From a virus: a stretch of 33,159 bases of DNA. The DNA is taken from positions 1 through 33,159 of the IMG/VR virus record IMGVR_UViG_3300020020_000119, one strand, 5' to 3'. Numbering within the stretch: the stretch's first letter is position 1; every line of letters begins with the position of its first letter. Shown here one piece after another: positions 6,616 to 13,823 of this stretch. The notes beneath the pieces are model-generated. The model had not been told where the DNA came from and did not search any database. It worked only from the letters and a program-made list of their open reading frames with translations. The position numbers and the translations under genes are program-made.

Positions 6616-6969
6616 ATGGCGAAAGCGATGCTTGCTGTGGAGATTGATGGGCAGTGGATCGAGCTCGGGGAGGTGGCAACCATCTCCGAGTGGGGGCCGA
6701 GTACCGTGGTATTTGTGCTGGTCGAGAAAGCAGCGGTTGTGACACTGCCCGAGCAGGGTCGCTACAGGCTCATCAGGCAGGACGGTACGACAACTGTCAT
6801 GCTCTTGCGGAATGTCACCGAGCTCGGCCTACGCATCGTGGGTGCGTTTGTTGACATTGAGATGCGGCCGCTACCACCACTCGGCTATCATGGTGCTACT
6901 CAGGTGACTGACGCTGAGGTGCACCAGTTCTGTGAGGAGTTGCGCAGTAATGGGCAGGTACGTGAGTAA
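6616..6969 (+). CDS. Hypothetical protein, beta-rich
   Basis: A 117-residue protein with alternating hydrophobic residues consistent with beta strands (MLAVEIDGQWIEL, TVVFVLVEKAAVVTL, LGLRIVGAFVDIEM). There is no signal peptide or membrane segment. It starts five bases after the coiled-coil gene and its 3' end overlaps the Myb-like gene. I do not recognise a family; the operon position between small terminase and membrane-protein cluster gives little guidance. Confidence 0.55.
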   Translation: MAKAMLAVEIDGQWIELGEVATISEWGPSTVVFVLVEKAAVVTLPEQGRYRLIRQDGTTTVMLLRNVTELGLRIVGAFVDIEMRPLPPLGYHGATQVTDAEVHQFCEELRSNGQVRE

Positions 6970-7273
6970 GGGTGTGCTCCACAGATGGAGCAAAGAGGAA
7001 GACAGGATCATCGAGGAGAACTACGCTCTGATGAGTGCCAAGCGTCTCGCTGCTATTCTGCCACACAACCGGACGCCAGAGGCAATCAGGACGCGAGCCC
7101 ACAAGGTGTTGAAGGTGCGTCGGGTGTATACTGTTGGTACTGTCTCTAACGTCCCTGACACTGCTAGGATGGAGCGTCTCCGGTATCTGCGTGAAGTGAA
7201 CAGGCGTTCCCTAGAGAGGATTGCTCGTGATCAATCATTGGCTGTACAAGGTAGTCCCGACAAGCAGGGCTGA
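6950..7273 (+). CDS. Myb/SANT-like DNA-binding protein
   Basis: A 107-residue protein whose residues about 13-57 match a Myb/SANT-like helix-turn-helix: WSKEEDRIIEENYALMSAK followed by a second helix AAILPHNRTPEAI and RTRAHKVLKV. The conserved Trp, the acidic pair EED and the RTPEAIRTRA recognition helix fit the family. The C-terminal half is basic and may be helical. Start chosen at ATG 6950, with GAGGAG upstream, instead of GTG 6932. It may regulate phage transcription or assist packaging; neither is shown. It overlaps the following gene by 47 bases. Confidence 0.7.
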   Translation: MGRYVSKGVLHRWSKEEDRIIEENYALMSAKRLAAILPHNRTPEAIRTRAHKVLKVRRVYTVGTVSNVPDTARMERLRYLREVNRRSLERIARDQSLAVQGSPDKQG

Positions 7274-7748
7274 GGCTACTGGTTGGCGCAAGATCACCTG
7301 GGCTCTGTTCGGGAATGATCAGGGTGGCTTGTTCGGTGAGCGTGATCATTTTGCAGAACGCTACGTTGCGGATGGGCCGTCATTTGGGCTCGCTGCTCTG
7401 TGGTGGCTGCGCAATCCAGCTGCCAATCTGTTCAAGGTGGTGCTGCGCTGGCCGCATGATCCAATGCGGGTGCTGTTCGAGGTGGCCAAGGGTCGTGGTG
7501 TCAGGTTCTGGTTTGAGCGTGAGCAGGAGAAGTGGGTGGACCCTGGTGACCCTAGTGTTTGGCAGTTCACTATTGCGGCTGTGCCACCTGGTTTCTTCTA
7601 TCGTGGGCCAGGACCCAGTGATGGTTACTGGCTCTGGCACTCGGATGGTTGGCTGTGCTTCCCGTTCCCTACTGCGCGCCCATTCTGGTTTGGTGCTATC
7701 GTGTACGGCCTGATTGGCCTGGGCATCTACGCACTGTTCTGGTTATGA
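7227..7748 (+). CDS. Hypothetical phage protein with C-terminal membrane segment (DUF7338-like)
   Basis: A 173-residue protein rich in Trp, Phe and Pro. It contains WWLRNPAANLFKVVLRW (about residues 60-76), resembling the W-x-L-R-N-P box of phage proteins labelled DUF7338; that comparison is from memory and tentative. The last 20 residues (FWFGAIVYGLIGLGIYALFWL) form a transmembrane segment, giving a tail-anchored topology. The GTG at 7227 follows an AGAGAGGA ribosome binding site at good spacing; the TTG at 7221 is an alternative start. The start lies inside the Myb-like gene. Function unknown. Confidence 0.6.
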   Translation: MINHWLYKVVPTSRAEATGWRKITWALFGNDQGGLFGERDHFAERYVADGPSFGLAALWWLRNPAANLFKVVLRWPHDPMRVLFEVAKGRGVRFWFEREQEKWVDPGDPSVWQFTIAAVPPGFFYRGPGPSDGYWLWHSDGWLCFPFPTARPFWFGAIVYGLIGLGIYALFWL

Positions 7749-7876
7749 CACCACGCCCGGACAGAAGCAGGAACAGCAGGGTGCCACTCTCCCCTGGTGA
7801 GAGAATTGGCACGTGGGTGATCGTTGCGGTCATCATTGTAGTTGTGGGCTTGGTACTCCATTGGGTGATGGGATGA
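7745..7876 (+). CDS. Small single-pass membrane protein
   Basis: A 43-residue protein: a basic, Pro/Ser/Arg-rich N-terminus of about 20 residues, then a transmembrane segment (GTWVIVAVIIVVVGLVLHWVMG). The ATG overlaps the preceding stop (ATGA). N-terminus probably cytoplasmic from its charge. Part of a run of membrane proteins that could include lysis or exclusion functions. Confidence 0.55.
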   Translation: MTPRPDRSRNSRVPLSPGERIGTWVIVAVIIVVVGLVLHWVMG

Positions 7877-8025
7877 TCCTGTTCCTACTGTTCATCTGTG
7901 CTATCGTAGTTGGTGGGTACGGCATCCACAAAGCACGCGATGCTGATAGTACGTTCATGTTTGGCATGTGGGTGTGGTTGGGTGCGCTGGGTGGCATTCT
8001 CTCGATGTTCTGCTTACTCGCATAA
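7873..8025 (+). CDS. Small two-helix membrane protein
   Basis: A 50-residue protein with two hydrophobic segments (residues about 2-17 and 28-49) separated by a short charged turn GIHKARDAD. The ATG overlaps the previous stop. The size and two-helix hairpin topology fit a class of small phage holins, but such topology is not diagnostic. No endolysin gene is present nearby. Confidence 0.55.
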   Translation: MILFLLFICAIVVGGYGIHKARDADSTFMFGMWVWLGALGGILSMFCLLA

Positions 8026-8040
8026 GAAGGAACACAAGCT

Positions 8041-8256
8041 ATGATCACCGGCCTGGTCTACCTTGCGATCTATATACTCGTCCTGTGCGTTGTTATCGCG
8101 CTGCTGCTCTACATCGTTAGAACAGCACCATGGGGTGATGAGCACATCAAGGGAATTGCGCGCTGGGTGCTCATTGTACTCGGTGCTCTCATCGCGTGTC
8201 TGCTGCTGCTCAACTTCATAGGAGTAGCAGACGTTGGCGTGCCCTTTCGACGGTAG
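8041..8256 (+). CDS. Two-helix membrane protein, possible holin
   Basis: A 71-residue protein with segments VYLAIYILVLCVVIALLLYIV (about 5-25) and ARWVLIVLGALIACLLLLNFIGV (about 40-62), linked by a short loop RTAPWGDEHIKG. An AAGGA ribosome binding site lies 12 bases before the ATG. Proteins of this type are common in phage genomes near structural genes and are sometimes called holins. I regard the role as open because no lysin or spanin is adjacent. Confidence 0.6.
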   Translation: MITGLVYLAIYILVLCVVIALLLYIVRTAPWGDEHIKGIARWVLIVLGALIACLLLLNFIGVADVGVPFRR

Positions 8257-8332
8257 GCCACGCACGTCACGGGTGCTGCCACCTCCTGGACCAATACCGC
8301 CTGCTCCACCGTCAATCTGTCAGGGTTGTTGA
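8234..8332 (+). CDS. Possible 32-residue proline-rich protein with TTG start
   Basis: A TTG at 8234 with GGAG nine bases upstream opens a 32-residue frame rich in Pro and Gly (RVLPPPGPIPPAPPSICQGC) with Cys at positions 3, 29 and 32. It fills exactly the gap between the holin-like gene and the next ATG at 8334, one base after its TGA. That fit and the ribosome binding site are the only support. It has no signal peptide, so it is not a spanin lipoprotein as read. Confidence 0.35.
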   Translation: MACPFDGRPRTSRVLPPPGPIPPAPPSICQGC

Positions 8333-8333
8333 G

Positions 8334-8453
8334 ATGTGGACCATCCCCCAAGACCTATTCACTGATCTTGGCTGGCAGTTTGCAGGGATTGTTCTGCTGA
8401 TCATTGTCGTGACAGCACTCGTGATCTGGCTCTGGAAAAGAAGCAGCCCGTAA
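8334..8453 (+). CDS. Small single-pass membrane protein
   Basis: A 39-residue protein with an acidic N-terminal helix (MWTIPQDLFTDLGWQ) then a transmembrane segment (FAGIVLLIIVVTALVIWLW) and a basic C-terminal KRSSP. The negative N-terminus and positive C-terminus suggest N-out, C-in topology. A longer reading from 8196 would lie inside the previous gene and is rejected. It ends six bases before the large terminase. Confidence 0.55.
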   Translation: MWTIPQDLFTDLGWQFAGIVLLIIVVTALVIWLWKRSSP

Positions 8454-8459
8454 CTCACT

Positions 8460-10172
8460 ATGCTAAGTCAACCTCCCTGGAGCCCAGACTACGCAGCGCT
8501 GTTCCGCTGGCGGCAGGCGCAGCTTATCCGTATGGCAAAGGACCCAAAGTACGCAGTGGGTGCGTTGGAGTACTACCGTACGCGGCCTGTTGAGTTCATC
8601 CTGCACTGGTGTGACACCTACGATCCCCGAATGGCCTCGGGTGACCTGGTGGCTGATCTGCAGAGTGGTGCAGACTTCACAGCTCCCACTACCCAGAGCA
8701 AGTCCATGGTGCGGATGCCCATGATTATGTGGCAGCGCCAGGTTGACCTGGTCAACTTCCTCTGGAGTTGCCTGGCGTACAAGAGCAATGGGCTGATCGA
8801 GAAGAGCCGTGATGCTGGTGCTACCTGGGTATGTTGCTGCTTCAGCATCTGGATGTGGCTGTTCCTCCCTGGCTCTGATGTGGGATGGGGTAGCCATAAG
8901 CAGGACCAGGTTGACGTGCTCGGTGTTATGAGCTCCATCTTTGAGAAGATCAGGACGCTGATCCGAGGCCTGCCTCCTGTGTTCCTGCCGGAAGGGTTCT
9001 CTCAGCGCGAGCACCTGATGTTTATGCGGGTGGTCAACCCAGTGACTGGCTCCACTATCATTGGTGAGTCCGGTGATAATATCGGACGTGGTGGCCGCAC
9101 CACCATCTACTTCAAGGATGAGTCTGCTCACTACGATCACCCCGAGGCTATCGAGGCAGCTCTCCTGGCCAACACGGATGTGCAGATAGACATCTCCTCC
9201 GTCAACGGCCTGGGCAACGTGTTCCACCGCAAGCGTGAGGCTGGTGTTGAGTGGGAGCCCACCAGGCCGGTCACTCGTGGCAAGACCAACGTGCTGATCA
9301 TCGACTGGCGTGATGATCCACGTAAGACACGTGAGTGGTACGAGGAACGCAGATCAGATATGGAGGATAAGGGTCTGCTCCATGTCTTCCGGCAGGAGGT
9401 AGATCGCAACTACGCTGCCTCCCTAGAAGGTGTGATCATTGATCCTGATTGGGTAGAGGCTGCGATAGACGCCCACCTGAAAATCCCTGGCATGGAAGAT
9501 GGGCCCTGGTCTGCTGCGCTGGATGTGGCTGACGAGGGTGGTGATTTGAATGCGCTGGTCAAGCGCAAGGGTGTAGTGATCAAGTACGTGAACGAGTGGG
9601 GCTCCCCTGATATTGGGGTGAGTAGCCGCAAGGCCATTGATATCTGTGGGCCGCACGCAACGCAGAGCAGCTATGGGATCAAGCTGTACTACGATTGCAA
9701 TGGTGTTGGCTCCACTGTGAAGGCTGAGAGTAACCGCCTCCAGCGGGATGGGGATATGCCCAAGGGCATGCATCTGGTGCCATGGGATGCTGGTAGCTCA
9801 GTTCTGTTCCCAGATGAGAACATCATCACTGGTGATAGGAACAGCATGTTGAATAAGGACTTCTACCACAACCTGAAATCACAGGGCTGGTGGCAGCTCC
9901 GGTTGCGCTTTGAGCGCACCTACAAGATGATCAAGGCGGGCAGGCGCTATCCACCTGACCAGCTGATCTCCATAGACAGCAAGTGTAACAAGCTGCGTAC
10001 ACTCCAGAAGGAGTTGAGCCAGCCCACTATGACCAAGTCTGGTCGGCTGAAGTTGTTGATTGACAAGAAGCCAAAAGGGTCCCGTTCACCCAACGTGGGT
10101 GACGCGGCCATGATGGTGTTCTGGCCACCGGATCAGGGTGCGTACGATCACACACTGAGCTGGGTAGCATGA
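8460..10172 (+). CDS. terL: Terminase large subunit
   Basis: A 570-residue packaging motor: ATPase plus nuclease that cuts concatemers and pumps DNA through the portal. The ATPase region has an adenine-binding WQRQ (91-94), a Walker A-like EKSRDAGATW (114-123) of the R/K-x-x-G-x-[ST] type seen in terminases, and Walker B TTIYFKDES (214-222) with the catalytic Glu. Candidate nuclease metal ligands are D355 (AALDVADEG), D412 (LYYDCNGVG) and D548 (NVGDAAMM), which fit an RNase H-like domain. Length is normal. No strong ribosome binding site is seen at the ATG. It is separated from the portal only by one small gene. Confidence 0.93.
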   Translation: MLSQPPWSPDYAALFRWRQAQLIRMAKDPKYAVGALEYYRTRPVEFILHWCDTYDPRMASGDLVADLQSGADFTAPTTQSKSMVRMPMIMWQRQVDLVNFLWSCLAYKSNGLIEKSRDAGATWVCCCFSIWMWLFLPGSDVGWGSHKQDQVDVLGVMSSIFEKIRTLIRGLPPVFLPEGFSQREHLMFMRVVNPVTGSTIIGESGDNIGRGGRTTIYFKDESAHYDHPEAIEAALLANTDVQIDISSVNGLGNVFHRKREAGVEWEPTRPVTRGKTNVLIIDWRDDPRKTREWYEERRSDMEDKGLLHVFRQEVDRNYAASLEGVIIDPDWVEAAIDAHLKIPGMEDGPWSAALDVADEGGDLNALVKRKGVVIKYVNEWGSPDIGVSSRKAIDICGPHATQSSYGIKLYYDCNGVGSTVKAESNRLQRDGDMPKGMHLVPWDAGSSVLFPDENIITGDRNSMLNKDFYHNLKSQGWWQLRLRFERTYKMIKAGRRYPPDQLISIDSKCNKLRTLQKELSQPTMTKSGRLKLLIDKKPKGSRSPNVGDAAMMVFWPPDQGAYDHTLSWVA

Positions 10173-10173
10173 A

Positions 10174-10401
10174 ATGGATGTACTAGAACTGTCGTTCTTC
10201 TGTGAGTGTTGTGGTAGGCACGAGTTCACCGTGCGTTATCGAGAGGCTGATGAGCCGTTGGGTTTCTGGTTGAGTGTTGTGGTGCAGCCGGCAATGACTG
10301 TGGCCCACATAATGGCCTCTCCCAACTGCCCGAGCTACAGCGCTGATTTGCAGCTGCCTCTTCCGTCAGATGCTAACATCGGCAAACGTACCATCAATTA
10401 A
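10174..10401 (+). CDS. Small hypothetical protein with N-terminal Cys cluster
   Basis: A 75-residue protein beginning one base after the terminase stop. It has CECCGRHEF near residues 10-18, a partial zinc-knuckle-like cluster, and one further Cys at about 53, so a complete zinc site is uncertain. The rest is weakly hydrophobic and beta-like. No family recognised; position between terminase and portal suggests a packaging-related role at most. Confidence 0.55.
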   Translation: MDVLELSFFCECCGRHEFTVRYREADEPLGFWLSVVVQPAMTVAHIMASPNCPSYSADLQLPLPSDANIGKRTIN

Positions 10402-10412
10402 GGATACTCGCC

Positions 10413-10613
10413 ATGCGGGCAATACTGGACAGCCTGGTCAACTTTGTCACTGGGCTAGGCACCTCCAAGGACGTTAAGACGCAGCTCCAATACGTACTGG
10501 AGCCGCTCACGCAGGTGGGAAGTGGCCTACCGCGCCAACTGGATGGCGCGCAAGGTGGTGGACATCCCTGCCTACGATATGACCCGAGAGTGGCGTGGGT
10601 GGCACACTGGTAA
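10413..10613 (+). pseudogene. Portal protein, N-terminal fragment before a one-base frameshift
   Basis: This frame starts at ATG 10413 and gives MRAILDSLVNFVTGLGTSK through LEPLTQ, the usual N-terminus of DUF1073-type portals, then runs into nonsense after about residue 34. The real continuation (EVAYRANWMARKVVDIPAYD) is in the frame reached by removing one G from GGG at 10517-10519. The start belongs to the portal gene, not to a separate small protein. Confidence 0.7.
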
Positions 10614-11799
10614 TACGAGCATCGAGGAGATTGAGAAGCTGGAGCGCATCCTGCTGGTGCCACGCAAGACGCGTCACGCAATCACCTGGGGACGCCTCTA
10701 TGGTGGGTCCGCAATGATCATGGGGTTGGGTGGACGGCAGAGTAATTTCGCACAACCACTGGATGTGGAGAAGGTGGCCAAGGGTGATCTTGAGTTTCTG
10801 CACGTAGTGGGCCGCTATGATCTGAACTGTGGGCCCACAATTGAGGACCTGACATCCCCCTACTACGGTGAGCCTGAGTACTACGAGCGGCGCAGCACAG
10901 GTACTGTCAGCTCGATCAAGATACACCCTTCGCGCGTGGTGCGCTTCAACGGTGCTCTGCTTCCCAACCAACAGCTTGCGGCTGATGGCTGGGGTGACAG
11001 CATCCTCCAAGCCATTGACGAGTCAATCAAGGGTGCAGCCCTGGTGGCGTCTGGCACAGCCACCTTGGTCAATGACGCCAAGATGGATGTGCTGCGAATG
11101 CCACATCTGTCTGACAATATGAGCACGCAGGAGTACCGGGACCGGTTGACCACTCGACTCACCTACGCCAATACGGTCAAGGGGATGATGAACACGCTGC
11201 TCCTGGACAAGGAGGAGGAGTGGGAACGCATCCAGACCAACCTCGGTGGCCTGCCTGATATCCTCAAGATGTTCCTGCTCATGGTGTCTGGTGCGGCTGA
11301 TATCCCGGCCACCCGCATGCTGGGCCAATCTCCGGTAGGCATGAACAGTACAGGTGAGAGTGATTTGCAGAACTATTATGATCGTATCGCTGCTGAGCAG
11401 AACGATCTGGGTACCTCGATGGAGCGGTTGGATGAGGTGCTCATCCGTTCCGCCACAGGTAGCCGTGGCTCAGACATCTACTATGAATGGCGTCCTCTGT
11501 GGCAGACGTCTCCGCAGGAGAAGGCCACCACAGACAAGGCGAAGGCTGACGCATTCAAGATCGACGTGGATTGCGGCCTGATCGCACCTGAGGTGCTGAA
11601 GAAGGCACGCGAGAACCAGCTGATTGAGGATGGTGTCTATCCGGGCTTCGAGGAGGCCCTGGAGGAATATGGAACCGACGACGTGGATCACCTACCACCC
11701 ACTCCCGAGGAGCAAGCTGAGCAGGCAAAGATCGCGAGTGAGCAGCGCCTGCAGATCACCTCACAGATGGGTGGTGTGCAGGAGGTCGAGGAGGAGTAG
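10522..11799 (+). CDS. Portal protein (DUF1073 / anti-CBASS Acb1-neighbour family type), main body
   Basis: The portal is the dodecameric ring at the capsid vertex through which DNA enters and leaves. The 425-residue frame opens with AYRANWMARKVVDIPAYDMTREWR, characteristic of DUF1073 portals, and includes TWGRLYGGSAMIMGLGG and the LLGQSPVGMNSTGESDLQNYYD core motif (here MLGQSPVGMN, about residues 267-276). The C-terminus is acidic and Gln/Glu-rich. A one-base insertion separates it from its N-terminus at 10413; the restored protein has 461 residues, with the length exactly divisible by three after removing the base. The GTG at 10522 is therefore probably not the natural start. Confidence 0.85.
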   Translation: MAYRANWMARKVVDIPAYDMTREWRGWHTGNTSIEEIEKLERILLVPRKTRHAITWGRLYGGSAMIMGLGGRQSNFAQPLDVEKVAKGDLEFLHVVGRYDLNCGPTIEDLTSPYYGEPEYYERRSTGTVSSIKIHPSRVVRFNGALLPNQQLAADGWGDSILQAIDESIKGAALVASGTATLVNDAKMDVLRMPHLSDNMSTQEYRDRLTTRLTYANTVKGMMNTLLLDKEEEWERIQTNLGGLPDILKMFLLMVSGAADIPATRMLGQSPVGMNSTGESDLQNYYDRIAAEQNDLGTSMERLDEVLIRSATGSRGSDIYYEWRPLWQTSPQEKATTDKAKADAFKIDVDCGLIAPEVLKKARENQLIEDGVYPGFEEALEEYGTDDVDHLPPTPEEQAEQAKIASEQRLQITSQMGGVQEVEEE

Positions 11800-11803
11800 G
11801 ACG

Positions 11804-11914
11804 ATGCCCCAAGGCGTCGCTGATCTCCCGATGGTTATTTTAGTTGCTATAACCCTTGCCTGCCTGGCTGGGTTGTTGTTCATGCTTTGGCTCCGTTGGC
11901 ACACCAGGGACTAG
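11804..11914 (+). CDS. Small single-pass membrane protein
   Basis: A 36-residue protein starting at ATG 11804 with GAGGAG about eight bases upstream. It is mostly one hydrophobic segment (MVILVAITLACLAGLLFMLWL) flanked by short polar ends and a basic tail RWHTRD. It lies between portal and minor head gene and is read in a different frame from both. Function unknown. Confidence 0.5.
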   Translation: MPQGVADLPMVILVAITLACLAGLLFMLWLRWHTRD

Positions 11915-11915
11915 A

Positions 11916-13823
11916 ATGAACTATCTGTTCAAACGTTGTTCCTGTCACCCGTATAGCAGGGTGAGCCCACACGTGTTCCTCGCCGATGGTGGTAATCCTT
12001 CCGCCATCCGGGATGCTTCTCGTCGGCGAGACCCAACCGGGACCTTGGCTGTTCGTCAGCGGTTCTGGCGAGAGCTGGAGGGTCGCCTCCGCACGCTCAA
12101 GCGGCTTATCACCCAGGCTGTTACTGAGCGTGACGTTCTTGGCATCGGGACCGTCTCGGTTGGGAGTATCAGCGCAGCAGCGATGCAGCCTCACGACCCT
12201 GATGCACCTCATCCAGGCATCATGGGCCCACCCACCTCTGGGCGGACGGTGACTACGTTCCAGAGGTGGGTGGATGCTGCACTTGAACAGACGCTGCTCG
12301 GTAAGGGTTCTCTGGGAGCCTGGCTAGAGCCTCATGTTAAAGCAGCCTACAGATTGGGTGCAGAGCGTGCAGGCCAGTTGGCTGGGGTGACGCCCACCTA
12401 TGACCCCGATCGCGTAGAAGTCCTCCAGCGGCTCGCTGTAGTGGAGCTGCAGGGAATCATGGAAGTTATCTCCCAGAAGGCAGTGCGCGCAGTTGGTGAG
12501 GGGATGCTGACCAACCAACGTGCTCCGTTCATTGGGCGTGCTATCAATCAGGTTGTTGATCGTATTGGCCTGGTGCGTGGCCGTATGCTCACTGATACGT
12601 TCTCCGTGCGCGCGCACGCAGAGGCTACGCTGGACGTGTTCGTGCAGGCCAATGTGAAGAAGGTAGGCCTGATCCCAGAATACCTGAAGCCAATCCGGCT
12701 TGGTGACGCTGGCGAGGTCGAGGTCCTGACGGCTGGCGATGATGATGTCTGTGAGGAGTGTGAAGACATCTCCGACAATGGACCCTACGATCTGGATGAG
12801 GCGCGTGGGCTTATTCCTGCTCACCCCAGGTGCCGTTGTGCGTTTGTACCGTTCTTCGATGAGCGGTTTGCGGACCCAGAGGACCCTGAGTGGTTTGAGG
12901 AGGACGCTGCTTTTGCAGATAACTTCAACGAGGGGGATCACCCACGCGACAAGGATGGCAAGTTTGCATCTGGTGGTGGTGGTGGAGGAGAAGAAGAGGC
13001 AGGTGGTGCTGGTGGGGGCCTGGTGGCTGCGCCAGATCGCTCTACCTGGCCAGCGCATATACAGGAGCTAGGGGTACCACCTGCGTGGACTAACGTGCGG
13101 ATCAGCATGGACCCAAATGCTGACTTGCAGGTGGTGGGCCGTGATGCTAAGGGTCGTTCACAATACGTTTACTCAGAGCGGTTTGCGGAGTCCCAGGCAG
13201 CAGCCAAGTTTGAACGCATCCGTGAGCTCAATGCGAAGTACGACAAAATCGCAGAACAGGTGTCAGGCCTCCGAGGCAGCAGCGATCCACGTATAGCTGA
13301 GCACGCTGATACGATGGCGCTGATTATGGAGACGGGTATTCGGCCAGGTGGTACTGGGGATACTGGTGCTGAGAAGCAGGCGTATGGTGCCACCACGCTG
13401 GAAAGCCGTCATGTGCATGTTGGTTCTGATGGTGGGGTATCACTACGGTTTGTGGGGAAGAAGGGTGTGGACCTTGACATCCCTGTTAAAGATCGTGGGA
13501 TTGCTGCGATGCTGAAGGAACGGGCAGCGGCTGGTGGGCAGCTGTTCCCCAACGTCAGCGCGGCCTCGCTGTCTGGTTTCACCAAGGAACTGAACGGTGG
13601 TGGGTTTAAGACCAAGGACTTCCGTACCTCGGTGGGTACGCGCACAGCTCTTGCGGAGATAGGCAGCACCCCAACACCAAAGGATGCTAAGTCCTATAAG
13701 AAGGCAGTGATGGCAGTTGCCAAGGTGGTATCCACTCGATTGGGCAATACACCTACGGTTGCGTTGCAGGCCTACATCGACCCAACGGTATTCACAAGGT
13801 GGCGCAATGAAGCCAGCGTATGA
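11916..13823 (+). CDS. MuF-like minor head protein fused to a type IB DNA topoisomerase
   Basis: A 635-residue fusion. Residues 40-325 are a Mu gpF-like minor head protein, with the C-terminal metal site CEEC (279-282) and AHPRCRCAF (302-310). Residues 336-370 form a linker with FNEGDHPRDKDGKFASGGGG. Residues about 375-630 are a complete poxvirus/bacterial-type topoisomerase IB: N-terminal WPAHIQELGVPPAWTNVRIS and VGRDAKGRSQYVYS, then R476 (ETGIRPG), K515/K516 (FVGKKG), R570 (KDFRTS), N611 (the His position, often Asn in bacterial enzymes) and catalytic Tyr620 (LQAYIDP). All key residues look intact, so it is probably active. It sits right after the portal; its 3' end overlaps the ADP-ribosyltransferase gene by 17 bases. 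The fusion implies the enzyme is built into the virion. Confidence 0.88.
   Translation: MNYLFKRCSCHPYSRVSPHVFLADGGNPSAIRDASRRRDPTGTLAVRQRFWRELEGRLRTLKRLITQAVTERDVLGIGTVSVGSISAAAMQPHDPDAPHPGIMGPPTSGRTVTTFQRWVDAALEQTLLGKGSLGAWLEPHVKAAYRLGAERAGQLAGVTPTYDPDRVEVLQRLAVVELQGIMEVISQKAVRAVGEGMLTNQRAPFIGRAINQVVDRIGLVRGRMLTDTFSVRAHAEATLDVFVQANVKKVGLIPEYLKPIRLGDAGEVEVLTAGDDDVCEECEDISDNGPYDLDEARGLIPAHPRCRCAFVPFFDERFADPEDPEWFEEDAAFADNFNEGDHPRDKDGKFASGGGGGGEEEAGGAGGGLVAAPDRSTWPAHIQELGVPPAWTNVRISMDPNADLQVVGRDAKGRSQYVYSERFAESQAAAKFERIRELNAKYDKIAEQVSGLRGSSDPRIAEHADTMALIMETGIRPGGTGDTGAEKQAYGATTLESRHVHVGSDGGVSLRFVGKKGVDLDIPVKDRGIAAMLKERAAAGGQLFPNVSAASLSGFTKELNGGGFKTKDFRTSVGTRTALAEIGSTPTPKDAKSYKKAVMAVAKVVSTRLGNTPTVALQAYIDPTVFTRWRNEASV

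Noticed and set aside
8463-9227. 254-residue minus-strand frame opposite the large terminase
   Set aside because: The plus strand carries all terminase motifs. The minus frame has no family features and would be the only minus-strand gene.
10413-11799. Programmed frameshift in the portal gene
   Set aside because: The site is a plain GGG with no slippery heptamer. No portal is known to need frameshifting, and a one-base error explains it.
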